Assembly: GCA_009668225.1 (NCBI GenBank)
Contig: WJYK01000009.1
Location: forward strand, 62,001 to 126,000
DNA from: Enterobacteriaceae bacterium RIT693
GTDB lineage: Bacteria; Pseudomonadota; Gammaproteobacteria; Enterobacterales; Enterobacteriaceae
Direction: 5' to 3'
DNA: 64,000 nt
Shown here: positions 50,408 through 58,622 of the stretch, piece after piece
How positions within the stretch are numbered: the first letter of the stretch is position 1
How the letters are laid out: the number at the start of each line of letters is the position of its first letter
The notes under the pieces: model-generated
What the model saw: only the letters and a program-made list of their open reading frames with translations
Told to the model about the DNA's origin: nothing
Databases searched by the model: none
Made by a program: the position numbers and the translations under genes

Positions 50408-50580
50408 GCGGGCTGTATAATCAGCCCGTAGAGGCAACTGGCATAGTTCATTGTCCTTAAAGGTTTGAGTTATGACCTGATAAAGATAACGAATAATGTT
50501 CTCTGGTTTGCCCCAAACAACCGAAAACCACGTTTTTCGGTTGTTTGTCACCGAATGAGCGGGCTGTATAATCAGCCCGT
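50408..50580. repeat. Terminator-nested repeat element, copy 1 (mltA-tcdA gap)
   Basis: Two exactly identical 22-base stem-loops (50408-50429 and 50559-50580; stem CGGGCTG / CAGCCCG, loop TATAAT) bracket 129 bases. Only the right copy has a T-run. Read on the minus strand the insert contains CAAACAACCGAAAA, an ACGTGG apex and TTTTCGGTTGTTTG, a perfect hairpin arm pair, then GGGGCAAACCAGAGAACATT. Nearly the whole insert aligns with the element at 58471-58596 in the opposite orientation. Confidence 0.88.
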
Positions 50581-50604
50581 TTTTTATTTCTGAGGATTTC
50601 CCCG

Positions 50605-51414
50605 ATGTCTGTCGTTCTCTCTGATGCCTGGCTACAACGCTTTGGCGGAACCGCTCGTCTGTATGGCCAGCCGGCGCTACAGCTTTTCGCTGAGGCTCAC
50701 GTTTGCGTGATTGGCATCGGCGGCGTGGGTTCATGGGCGGCAGAGGCGCTGGCGCGTACCGGTATTGGTGCCATCACACTTATCGATATGGACGACGTTT
50801 GTGTGACCAACACGAACCGTCAAATCCACGCGCTAAAAGATAACGTCGGGCAGGCCAAAACGGAAGTCATGGCCGCACGTATCCAGGAGATTAACCCCGA
50901 GTGCCGCGTCACGGTGGTGGATGACTTTATTACCGCCGATAACGCCGCTGAGCTTCTGAATCAAGGGTTTAGCTATGTTATTGACGCGATTGATAGCGTG
51001 CGTCCAAAAGCGGCGTTAATCGCGTATTGCCGTCGCTACAAGATCCCGCTGGTGACCACCGGCGGCGCAGGCGGGCAGATAGATCCGACGCAGATCCAGG
51101 TCAGCGATCTGGCAAAAACCATTCAGGATCCGCTGGCGGCCAAGCTGCGAGAAAGATTGAAAAGCGATTTTGGCGTGGTGAAGAACAGCAAAGGGAAATT
51201 TGGCGTGGACTGTGTATTTTCTACCGAGGCGCTGGTGTACCCGCAGGCTGACGGTTCGGTTTGCGCCATGAAAAGCACCGCTGAAGGCCCAAAACGCATG
51301 GACTGTGCTTCGGGGTTTGGCGCGGCAACAATGGTGACCGCCAGCTTTGGTTTTGTGGCGGTATCCCACGTGCTGAAGAAAATGATGGCGAAGGCGGCGC
51401 GTACTGCCGCTTAA
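50605..51414 (+). CDS. tcdA: tRNA threonylcarbamoyladenosine dehydratase TcdA (CsdL)
   Basis: ATP-dependent enzyme that cyclises t6A37 to ct6A in tRNAs; E1/ThiF-like fold. 269 residues (E. coli 268). Nucleotide-binding GIGGVGSWAAEALARTGIG, adenylation residues around DVCVTNTNRQIHA, and the C-terminal membrane-associated helix region. Works with the CsdA-CsdE sulfur system encoded on the other strand next to it. Convergent with csdE; the stop codons nearly touch. Confidence 0.96.
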   Translation: MSVVLSDAWLQRFGGTARLYGQPALQLFAEAHVCVIGIGGVGSWAAEALARTGIGAITLIDMDDVCVTNTNRQIHALKDNVGQAKTEVMAARIQEINPECRVTVVDDFITADNAAELLNQGFSYVIDAIDSVRPKAALIAYCRRYKIPLVTTGGAGGQIDPTQIQVSDLAKTIQDPLAAKLRERLKSDFGVVKNSKGKFGVDCVFSTEALVYPQADGSVCAMKSTAEGPKRMDCASGFGAATMVTASFGFVAVSHVLKKMMAKAARTAA

Positions 51415-51846
51415 TTAATCCTCGCGCGCGGCCTCTTGAACGGCCGCAGCTAGCGCCGTAAGCCCGCTGCTGCGGGAAGCGCTGAGCTGATGGCGGAGCC
51501 CCAGATCGTCAAACAGGCTAAGCGGATCGTTTCCCAGCAGCTGCTCCGCGGTTTTCCCTTCTACTGCCGTTAATAGCACCGCTAATAAACCTCGCACGAT
51601 ACGCCCTTCACTGTCGCCGTAGAAATGCAGCGTGCCGTCCGGCTGGCGCTCGTGGCCGAGCCAGACGCGGTTTTCGCAGCCGCTGATTTCAATGCTTTCG
51701 GTTTTTAACGCTTCCGGCAGAGTGGGCAGCTTTTTACCCAATAAAATAAGCTGGCGATATTTATCTTCCCACTGCTGCTGCGTAGAAAACGTGGCGCGTA
51801 AGCTCTCTTCGCTAATGGATGAGCCAAAAGGATGGTTAGCCAGCAT
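51415..51846 (-). CDS. csdE: Sulfur acceptor protein CsdE
   Basis: SufE-like partner that takes persulfide from CsdA. 143 residues (E. coli 147). Acceptor Cys57 lies in [13 protein letters not shown], with [20 protein letters not shown] following. The start directly abuts the csdA stop, so the two are one operon. Confidence 0.95.
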   Translation of the reverse strand: MLANHPFGSSISEESLRATFSTQQQWEDKYRQLILLGKKLPTLPEALKTESIEISGCENRVWLGHERQPDGTLHFYGDSEGRIVRGLLAVLLTAVEGKTAEQLLGNDPLSLFDDLGLRHQLSASRSSGLTALAAAVQEAARED

Positions 51847-53052
51847 TCAGTCCACCAGAATATTGAGGGCGCTGTCGACCGCTGCGAGCAGTTCGTTCAC
51901 GTCCTGATGCGTGTTGTACGGCGCAAAAGAGGCGCGCAGCGTGCCGCTGACGCCTAACGCCGCCATTAAAGGCTGAGCGCAATGCTGGCCAGCTCGTAGC
52001 GCGATGCCTGACTCCGCCAGGAGCGTCACCATATCGCTGTGGTGCACGCCTGCAAAATCAAATGCCAGCAGGCTTGAGTCCTGGCAGCGGAAACTGCGAA
52101 AACCCTGGCGTTTAGCAAGCCCGGACTCGGCGAGCGTTGCCAGGCTACGGCTCCAGCTCTCTGCCTGCTGCAGATCGATATCTTCAAGCCATTCGAGTGC
52201 GGCGCTGAGACCAATAACGCCAGCGACGTTTGGCGTGCCGGCTTCAAAGCGATACGGAACCGGCTGAGTTTTAAAGCCGTCGAACGACACGTGGGTGATC
52301 ATTTTTCCGCCACCAAGCCACGGTGACATCTGCTCCAGCAGCTCTGCCTTACCGTAGAGAGCGCCAATCCCGGTTGGACCATACAGTTTATGGGCCGAGA
52401 AGGCGTAAAAGTCGATATCCAGCGCCTGCACATCCGGCGGGCAGTGAACAATGCCCTGTGCGCCATCGACCATCACAATGGCACCAGCATCATGGGCTAG
52501 CTTAATGGCTTTTGCCAGGTCCGGGCAGCCGCCGGTGACGTTAGACATTTGCCCCAGAGCCAGGATACGCGTGCGGTCGTTAAGCAATGACGGCAGCAGG
52601 CTAACATCAGGCAGGGCCTGGCTATCCAGAGGTAGTTTCACCACTTTCGCATCTGTCTGTTCCGCCACCATCAGCCACGGCACAAAGTTGGCGTGATGCT
52701 CGGCTTCACTGACGATGATTTCATCCCCAGCCTGCAGGCGGTGGCGGGCATAGCACTGCGCAACCAGGTTAATGGCTTCGGTAGTGCCGCGAGTCCAGAC
52801 CACGGATTTACCGCTTTCCGCATTGAGCAACCGCGCAACCTGTTCGCGTGCGGCTTCGTAGCGGGCGGTAAGGCGCTGTGCCTCGGGAAACTGGCTACGG
52901 TGAACGTTACCTGCGCTCAGACTGTAAAACTGCTGAGTCGCCGCGATTACGGCCTGGGGTTTAAGCGCTGTGGCCGCACTGTCGAGATAGACGCCGGCAT
53001 CTGCCAGCGCCGGAAACTGCGCACGAAAATGGGCGGGATTATATGCTGTCAT
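51847..53052 (-). CDS. csdA: Cysteine desulfurase CsdA
   Basis: PLP enzyme converting cysteine to alanine and enzyme-bound persulfide. 401 residues from the ATG at 53052, the E. coli length; a longer frame starting at 53103 adds 17 unconserved residues. PLP lysine in YAFSAHKLYGPTGIGALYG; substrate/PLP residues EAEHHANFVPW and VDGAQGIVH; catalytic Cys near residue 358 in LRAGQHCAQPLM. Operon with csdE; the product supplies sulfur for TcdA-linked and other pathways. Confidence 0.96.
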   Translation of the reverse strand: MTAYNPAHFRAQFPALADAGVYLDSAATALKPQAVIAATQQFYSLSAGNVHRSQFPEAQRLTARYEAAREQVARLLNAESGKSVVWTRGTTEAINLVAQCYARHRLQAGDEIIVSEAEHHANFVPWLMVAEQTDAKVVKLPLDSQALPDVSLLPSLLNDRTRILALGQMSNVTGGCPDLAKAIKLAHDAGAIVMVDGAQGIVHCPPDVQALDIDFYAFSAHKLYGPTGIGALYGKAELLEQMSPWLGGGKMITHVSFDGFKTQPVPYRFEAGTPNVAGVIGLSAALEWLEDIDLQQAESWSRSLATLAESGLAKRQGFRSFRCQDSSLLAFDFAGVHHSDMVTLLAESGIALRAGQHCAQPLMAALGVSGTLRASFAPYNTHQDVNELLAAVDSALNILVD

Positions 53053-53248
53053 GGTGATCCTCAATTCAATGCGTAGATCGTCGCGCAAATTGTGCCGCGG
53101 CACAAGGTTTCAGTCACCATCGGAATAGTCCGCTTCTTGTGGCAGAATCAGAAAAGCAGGTTATGCTAACTATTGTTGGACTGATGTTTATGACTATCAG
53201 TAGAAGAGATTTAAGTAGCATTAAACTCTATGCACAAGGAGAAGAATT

Positions 53249-53476
53249 ATGAATAAAGCAGCCGCTATTGTTTCTGCCTGTATGATGACTTTTGCACTTG
53301 CAGCCTGTTCCAGCCCTAACTACATCATGCATACTAATGACGGACGGGCCATCGTCTCTGAAGGTAAGCCGAAGACCGATGACGAAACCGGGATGATCAA
53401 GTACAAAGATGCTAACGGAAATATGCAGCAGATTAACCGCTCGGATGTGAAAGAGATGGTTGAGCTGAAGAAGTAA
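53249..53476 (+). CDS. ygdI: Small DUF903 lipoprotein YgdI
   Basis: 75 residues, the E. coli length. Signal peptide with lipobox LAAC at about residues 17-20, then the DUF903 domain (NYIMHTNDGRAIVSEGKPKT, MIKYKDANGNMQQINRSDV). Paralogue of YgdR at 23.7 kb. AAGGAGAAGAA lies before the start. Its 3' end faces the GcvB terminator, which probably serves both. Confidence 0.95.
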   Translation: MNKAAAIVSACMMTFALAACSSPNYIMHTNDGRAIVSEGKPKTDDETGMIKYKDANGNMQQINRSDVKEMVELKK

Positions 53477-53485
53477 ACTGCAGGC

Positions 53486-53690
53486 AAAAAAAAGCACCGC
53501 ATTCGGCGGTGCTACATTAATCACTATGGACAGACAGGGTAAATGTACAGGAAGTGAAAAGGGGTAGCTCAGCTACCGTGGTCCGAAATGTCAGACCAAT
53601 TGCAAACACAACAACACAACATCACAACCGTAAGCCAAAAGCCCTCCAGAACACGCATTCCAGACAACTTTTCGTTCCGACTCAGGAAGT
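53486..53690 (-). ncRNA. gcvB: Small RNA GcvB
   Basis: About 205 bases, Hfq-dependent repressor of many amino-acid and peptide transporter mRNAs. The minus strand begins ACTTCCTGAGTCGGAACGAA and carries the G/U-rich seed region R1 (GTGATGTTGTGTTGTTGTG), the CACTTCCTGTACATTTACCC block and the terminal hairpin GCACCGCC-GAAT-GCGGTGC with a T-run. Divergent from gcvA, its activator, as in E. coli; only loop and linker bases differ. Confidence 0.96.
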
Positions 53691-53819
53691 GCCGCCACTA
53701 TAGGTATTTGCTGGTGCATCCTCAACGGACAATTTATAATGGCTCAGATAAAAAAAACTAATAGGTAAACAAACGCTCGCTGTTTGTTAATCGTTATTAA
53801 CACTTAAGCCAAATAACCC

Positions 53820-54737
53820 ATGTCTAAGCGATTACCCCCTCTGAATGCGTTGCGCGTTTTTGACGCAGCGGCTCGTCACTTGAGTTTTACTAAAGCGGCT
53901 GAGGAACTGTTCGTTACCCAGGCAGCGGTAAGCCACCAGATCAAGTCGCTGGAGGATTTTCTCGGCCTGAAGCTGTTCCGCCGCCGTAACCGTTCACTGC
54001 TACTGACGGAGGAGGGGCAGAGCTATTATCAGGATATTAAAGAGATTTTCTCCCAGCTAACCGAAGCCACGCGCAAACTCCAGGCGCGCAGTGCAAAAGG
54101 TGCGCTGACGGTAAGTTTATTACCGAGCTTTGCGATTCATTGGCTGGTGCCTCGTTTAACAAGCTTTAACTCAGCTTATCCGGGAATTGACGTGCGTATT
54201 CAGGCAGTGGATCGTCAGGAGGATAAATTGTCTGATGACGTGGACGTGGCGATTTTCTACGGGCGGGGAAACTGGCCGGGGCTAAGAGTGGAGAAACTTT
54301 ATGCTGAGTATTTGCTTCCTGTATGCTCACCTATGCTGCTAACCGGTGATAGACCGATTAAAACACCAGAAGATTTGGCAAAGCACACTTTATTGCATGA
54401 CGCTTCGCGCCGCGACTGGCAGACTTATACCCGCCAGCTTGGCGTTAGCCATATTAATGTCCAGCAAGGGCCAATTTTCAGCCACAGCGCAATGGTACTG
54501 CAGGCCGCTATCCACGGGCAGGGCATTGCGCTGGCCAATAACGTTATGGCACAGACGGAAATCGAGGCGGGCCGCCTGGTGTGCCCGTTTAATGATGTTT
54601 TAGTGAGTAAAAATGCCTTTTATCTGGTTTGTCATGACAGCCAGGCAGAACTGGGTAAAATAGCCGCGTTTCGACAGTGGATCCTGGCAAAGGCGGCCAG
54701 TGAGCAAGAAAAATTCCGTTTTCGCTACGAACAATAA
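53820..54737 (+). CDS. gcvA: Glycine cleavage system regulator GcvA
   Basis: LysR-family regulator that activates gcvTHP and gcvB when glycine is plentiful. 305 residues, the E. coli length. HTH: NALRVFDAAARHLSFTKAAE and VTQAAVSHQIKSLEDFLGLK. The effector domain keeps LLPSFAIHWLVPRL and HSAMVLQAAIHGQGIALANN. The divergent promoter region with gcvB spans about 130 bases. Confidence 0.97.
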   Translation: MSKRLPPLNALRVFDAAARHLSFTKAAEELFVTQAAVSHQIKSLEDFLGLKLFRRRNRSLLLTEEGQSYYQDIKEIFSQLTEATRKLQARSAKGALTVSLLPSFAIHWLVPRLTSFNSAYPGIDVRIQAVDRQEDKLSDDVDVAIFYGRGNWPGLRVEKLYAEYLLPVCSPMLLTGDRPIKTPEDLAKHTLLHDASRRDWQTYTRQLGVSHINVQQGPIFSHSAMVLQAAIHGQGIALANNVMAQTEIEAGRLVCPFNDVLVSKNAFYLVCHDSQAELGKIAAFRQWILAKAASEQEKFRFRYEQ

Positions 54738-54782
54738 GCAACCTTCGCGTGGCCCGTCCACGCTCTACTTTAGGGTTACACC

Positions 54783-55178
54783 ATGACCAGCCGATTCATG
54801 CTGATTTTTGCCGCCATCAGCGGTTTTGTTTTTGTTTCCCTGGGCGCCTTTGGGGCGCATGTGTTAAGCAAATCCCTGGGCGTTGTGGAGATGGGATGGA
54901 TCCAGACCGGTCTTGAGTATCAGGCGTTTCACACGCTTGCTATCTTTGGCCTTGCTGTGGCGATGCAGCGCCGCATTAGCATCTGGTTCTACTGGAGCAG
55001 CGTCTTTATGGCACTCGGCACCGTATTATTTAGCGGTAGCCTTTACTGTCTTGCCCTGTCGCACCTGCGGCTATGGGCGTTTGTTACCCCGGTAGGTGGC
55101 GTTAGCTTCCTCGCCGGTTGGATATTGATGTTAATTGGTGCTGTGCGCCTGAAACGTAAGGGCGTAAGCCATGAATAA
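54783..55178 (+). CDS. ygdD: DUF423 membrane protein YgdD
   Basis: 131-residue inner-membrane protein with four hydrophobic segments; start [20 protein letters not shown] and block [12 protein letters not shown] are the DUF423 signature. Function unknown. Its 3' end overlaps rlmM by 8 bases, a conserved pairing. Confidence 0.94.
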   Translation: MTSRFMLIFAAISGFVFVSLGAFGAHVLSKSLGVVEMGWIQTGLEYQAFHTLAIFGLAVAMQRRISIWFYWSSVFMALGTVLFSGSLYCLALSHLRLWAFVTPVGGVSFLAGWILMLIGAVRLKRKGVSHE

Positions 55179-56271
55179 AGTCATTTTGTACTGCCGCCAG
55201 GGATTTGAAAAAGAGTGTGCGGCAGAGATAACCGATAAAGCAGGCCAGCGTGGTGTCTATGGCTTTGCCCGCGTAAAAGAGCACAGTGGTTATGTGATTT
55301 TCGAGTGCTATCAGCCCGAAGAGGCGGATAAACTGGTGCGTGAGCTACCTTTCAGCGATCTGATTTTCGCCCGCCAGATGTTTGTCGCGGGCGAACTGCT
55401 AAAAGATTTACCGCCTGAAGACCGCATTACACCTGTTGTTGGCATGTTGCAGGGCGTGGTAGAGAAGGGCGGTGACCTGCGGGTTGAAGTAGCGGACACG
55501 AATGAAAGCAAAGAGCTGATGAAGTTCTGCCGTAAATTTACCGTACCGCTGCGGGCCAGCCTGCGCGAGGCTGGGGTGCTGACCAACTATGAAACGCCGA
55601 AGCGCCCGGTGGTGCATGTCTTCTTTATCGCCCCGGGCTGCTGCTACACCGGGTATTCCTATACCACTAATAACTCGCCGTTTTACATGGGAATTCCGCG
55701 CCTTAAATTCCCGGCAGATGCGCCAAGCCGTTCCACCCTGAAGCTGGAAGAGGCATTTCATGTGTTTATTCCGGCCGATGAGTGGGATGAGCGCCTGGGG
55801 AACGGGATGTACGCCGTTGATTTAGGTGCCTGCCCTGGTGGCTGGACCTATCAGCTGGTGAAGCGCAATATGTGGGTTTCCTCCGTGGACAACGGTCCGA
55901 TGGCGCAAAGCCTGATGGATACCGGGCAGGTGACCTGGCTGCGGGAAGATGGTTTTAAATACCGCCCAACGCGATCCAATATCTCGTGGATGGTTTGCGA
56001 CATGGTAGAGAAGCCAGCAAAAGTGGCCAATTTGATGGCGACCTGGCTGTTAAATGGCTGGTGTCGTGAGACCATTTTCAACCTCAAGCTGCCAATGAAA
56101 AAGCGCTATGAGGAAGTCTCTCAGAACCTGGCGCAGATCCGCGAGAAGCTGGAGGAAAACGGCATTAACGTGCAGATTCAGGCCCGGCAGCTGTACCATG
56201 ATCGCGAAGAGGTGACGGTGCATATTCGCCGCTGGTGGGCTGCCGCGGGCGGACGCCGCGACGAACGCTAA
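55171..56271 (+). CDS. rlmM: 23S rRNA 2'-O-ribose C2498 methyltransferase RlmM
   Basis: Methylates C2498 of 23S rRNA with SAM. 366 residues, the E. coli length. An N-terminal THUMP-like RNA-binding part is followed by the Rossmann domain with the SAM motif [13 protein letters not shown]; the K-D-K-E catalytic set is consistent with [13 protein letters not shown] and [14 protein letters not shown]. Followed by a terminator. In E. coli the fuc cluster lies beyond this gene; here xni follows directly. Confidence 0.96.
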   Translation: MNKVILYCRQGFEKECAAEITDKAGQRGVYGFARVKEHSGYVIFECYQPEEADKLVRELPFSDLIFARQMFVAGELLKDLPPEDRITPVVGMLQGVVEKGGDLRVEVADTNESKELMKFCRKFTVPLRASLREAGVLTNYETPKRPVVHVFFIAPGCCYTGYSYTTNNSPFYMGIPRLKFPADAPSRSTLKLEEAFHVFIPADEWDERLGNGMYAVDLGACPGGWTYQLVKRNMWVSSVDNGPMAQSLMDTGQVTWLREDGFKYRPTRSNISWMVCDMVEKPAKVANLMATWLLNGWCRETIFNLKLPMKKRYEEVSQNLAQIREKLEENGINVQIQARQLYHDREEVTVHIRRWWAAAGGRRDER

Positions 56272-56276
56272 TTATT

Positions 56277-56304
56277 TTCCCCTCGCCCATTCACGGTGAG
56301 GGGA
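56277..56304. terminator. Bidirectional terminator between rlmM and xni
   Basis: Stem TTCCCCTCGCC / GGTGAGGGGAA with loop CATTCAC (one mismatch), followed shortly by TTTTT on the plus strand. Confidence 0.8.
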
Positions 56305-56323
56305 ATACTCTTTTTATTCAGGC

Positions 56324-57076
56324 TTAGAGTAGCCTGAGCTGCTGCAAATTCCCATCCAGCTGTAAATCTGTCTGTAGCCTCGCCACCTGGCGGCTGACAA
56401 ACGCGCTTTCTCTGTGCTGTTCAAGCTTCTTCCGCCATTTTTCCGGAACCTCATCCAGCCGCTGGTAGAGCATTTCCAGATCGGAAAACTGGTTAATTAG
56501 CTGCGTGGCGCTTTTTGGCCCAATGCCTGGAACGCCGGGGATTTTGCTGCTGCTAATACCTGCTAGTCCCCAGAAATCGCCCAGCTGTTCCGGCTGCACG
56601 CCGTACTCCTGGGCAATAAACGGCGCATCCAGCCAGCGTTTCTGGAAGTAATCCCGAATCTGTAGCGTGGGCGCAAGAAGCTGGCAGTAGCCCTTGTCGG
56701 TGGAGACAATGGTTGCCCGGTGGCCGCCGGAGGTCACTTTAACCGCCAGCGTGGCCGCGAGATCGTCGGCTTCGTTACCTTTTGAATGCCAGCACTGTAC
56801 GCCGCGGCGGGTAAACGCTTCCCGCAGGGCGGGCATTTCGGCATGCAGGTCATCCGGCATCGGCGAGCGGCCTGCTTTGTAGTCGGGCATAACCTGGTGC
56901 CGCCAGCCTTCGCGGCGCTCTTCGTCATCAAACACCGCCACCGCGTGGGTCGGCTGGCTGTGGCCAATAAGCTGGCCCAGCGCATGCAGGCACGTCTCGA
57001 CGCAGGGCGAGCCCTGCACCGCGTGTATCCGGCGAATGAGGTTCAATGCATCGACGATAAGTAAATGAATAGCCAT
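56324..57076 (-). CDS. xni: Flap endonuclease Xni (ExoIX)
   Basis: PolI-like 5'-3' nuclease fold, structure-specific flap endonuclease. 250 residues (E. coli 251). Metal-site acidic residues in [21 protein letters not shown] and [12 protein letters not shown]; helix-hairpin-helix [20 protein letters not shown]. As in E. coli it lacks the third group of acidic residues of the PolI domain. A different neighbour (an aminotransferase) separates it from sdaB. Confidence 0.95.
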   Translation of the reverse strand: MAIHLLIVDALNLIRRIHAVQGSPCVETCLHALGQLIGHSQPTHAVAVFDDEERREGWRHQVMPDYKAGRSPMPDDLHAEMPALREAFTRRGVQCWHSKGNEADDLAATLAVKVTSGGHRATIVSTDKGYCQLLAPTLQIRDYFQKRWLDAPFIAQEYGVQPEQLGDFWGLAGISSSKIPGVPGIGPKSATQLINQFSDLEMLYQRLDEVPEKWRKKLEQHRESAFVSRQVARLQTDLQLDGNLQQLRLL

Positions 57077-57257
57077 AGAAATTTACCTGTCACTCCAGTG
57101 GTCTTACCCTAACATTTCCTGCTGTGATGAGCTATTCTCATCGCAGGATTCAGGAACCCTCCTCGCAAAAACCTTATTAGTAGAAGGTGGAAACCCATTG
57201 CGTGGTCGTTAAGGGGCTATGTATATTTCTGGCGCATATAAAAATTGAGAACATCTT

Positions 57258-58442
57258 ATGAGTAACGCAAAACACCTCGCGCAACGCATTCAAAACCTGC
57301 AGCCTTCCGCCATCCGTGAACTTCTTAAGCACAGCAAAATGCCCGGTGTTATTTCACTGGCCGGCGGCATTCCTTCCAGCGAGCTTTTTGATAAGCAAGG
57401 GCTGGAGCTGGCGACTCATAAGGTCGTGGAAGAGAACTTTAACGATGCTTTTCAGTATGGCCTGACAGAAGGCAATACCGAGCTGCGCGACCAGCTGGTT
57501 GAGCTGTGCAAAGCGCGCGGGATTACCACGCGTAGTGACCAGCTGCTGATCACTTCTGGTTCGCAGCAGGCGCTGGATCTGCTGATTCGCGCGCTGGTAG
57601 ACGAAGGCGATGTTTTCGTTGTTGAGCGGCCGACTTATCTTGCCACGCTACAAATCCTCAGTTTGACCGCCGCCAAAGTCGAGTCGGTGGGCGGGGATGA
57701 GCACGGCATGATTGTCGACGAGCTGGAAGCGCTGCTGAAAAACACGCGCATTAAAGGCGTTTATCTGGTGCCGACCTTCGGTAACCCGAGCGGCACAACG
57801 CTGAGCGCCGAGCGCCGCGAGAAACTGGTAAAACTGGCTGCGGAATACGATTTTGTGATTATTGAGGACGATCCGTACGGGGCGATTAGCTTTACCGAGC
57901 GCCGCGAGAAGACCCTGATTCAGGTAGCGAAAGAATTGGGGCATGAAGACCACGTGGTCTATACCTCAACTTTCTCTAAAATCCTGGCGCCAGGCCTGCG
58001 CGTGGGCTGGATTATTCTGCCGGAATGGATGAAGCAAAAGGTCGCTATCATTAAGCAGGCGACCGATCTGCACGCCAACTCGTTTACCCAGGCGCTGACG
58101 GCGGCTTACCTGACTCTGGGCCGTCTGGACCCGCAAATTGAGCTGATTCGTGAAGCCTACAAGCAGAAGTGTCTGACGCTTTCGCGTCTGCTGGAAGAGG
58201 AACTGGGCGAGCACATTACCTTCAACCAGCCGCAGGGCGGGATGTTCCTTTGGGCCTCATTCCGCTATGACTTCGACACCACGGCGTGGCTGCAAAAAAC
58301 GCTGGAGAAAGGCGTGGTTTACGTGCCGGGCGAATTCTTCTTTAGCGATCATGCGGATAAACGCACGCTGCGGTTCTCTTACGCTACGGCCACCGATGAG
58401 CAGTTAGTTGAAGCCGTTAAGCGTTTAAAAGCCGCACTCTAA
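57258..58442 (+). CDS. PLP-dependent aminotransferase, class I/II (2-aminoadipate-type)
   Basis: Fold-type I aminotransferase of 394 residues without an N-terminal regulatory domain. Visible: AGGIPSSELFDKQGLE, QYGLTEGNTELRDQLVELC, TSGSQQALDLLIRALVDEGD, LVPTFGNPSGTTLS, IIEDDPYGAISF and the PLP lysine in YTSTFSKILAPGLRVGW. This pattern is that of 2-aminoadipate/aromatic/branched-chain aminotransferases and of MocR C-terminal domains, so the substrate is uncertain. Absent from the E. coli xni-sdaB junction. Its terminator region carries a repeat element. Confidence 0.88.
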   Translation: MSNAKHLAQRIQNLQPSAIRELLKHSKMPGVISLAGGIPSSELFDKQGLELATHKVVEENFNDAFQYGLTEGNTELRDQLVELCKARGITTRSDQLLITSGSQQALDLLIRALVDEGDVFVVERPTYLATLQILSLTAAKVESVGGDEHGMIVDELEALLKNTRIKGVYLVPTFGNPSGTTLSAERREKLVKLAAEYDFVIIEDDPYGAISFTERREKTLIQVAKELGHEDHVVYTSTFSKILAPGLRVGWIILPEWMKQKVAIIKQATDLHANSFTQALTAAYLTLGRLDPQIELIREAYKQKCLTLSRLLEEELGEHITFNQPQGGMFLWASFRYDFDTTAWLQKTLEKGVVYVPGEFFFSDHADKRTLRFSYATATDEQLVEAVKRLKAAL

Positions 58443-58448
58443 GAAAAA

Positions 58449-58618
58449 GGCTCCCAATTGGGAGCCTTAAGATTGATGACAAACAGCCGAAAAACGTGGT
58501 TTTCGACCGTTTGGGGCAAACCAGAGAACATTATTCATTGTTTTTATTAGACCGAGGTTCGGACTTTTTAGAGCAATGAACTTTGTCAGCAGTCCCGGCT
58601 CCCGATTGGGAGCCTTAA
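58449..58618. repeat. Terminator-nested repeat element, copy 2 (aminotransferase-sdaB gap)
   Basis: Two direct copies of a 22-base stem (58449-58470 and 58597-58618; 21 of 22 identical; GGCTCCC / GGGAGCC) bracket 126 bases. The left copy keeps the A-tract on its left, the right copy the T-tract on its right, as if one bidirectional terminator had been split. The insert begins near TGACAAACAGCCGAAAAACG, has the ACGTGG hairpin apex and GGGGCAAACCAGAGAACATT, and aligns end to end with the mltA-tcdA element. Confidence 0.88.
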
Positions 58619-58622
58619 TTTT

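Noticed and set aside
50408-58618. Interpreting the terminator-nested elements as ERIC sequences
   Set aside because: The length is similar (about 127 bp), but the characteristic ERIC cores as I know them are absent from all three copies.
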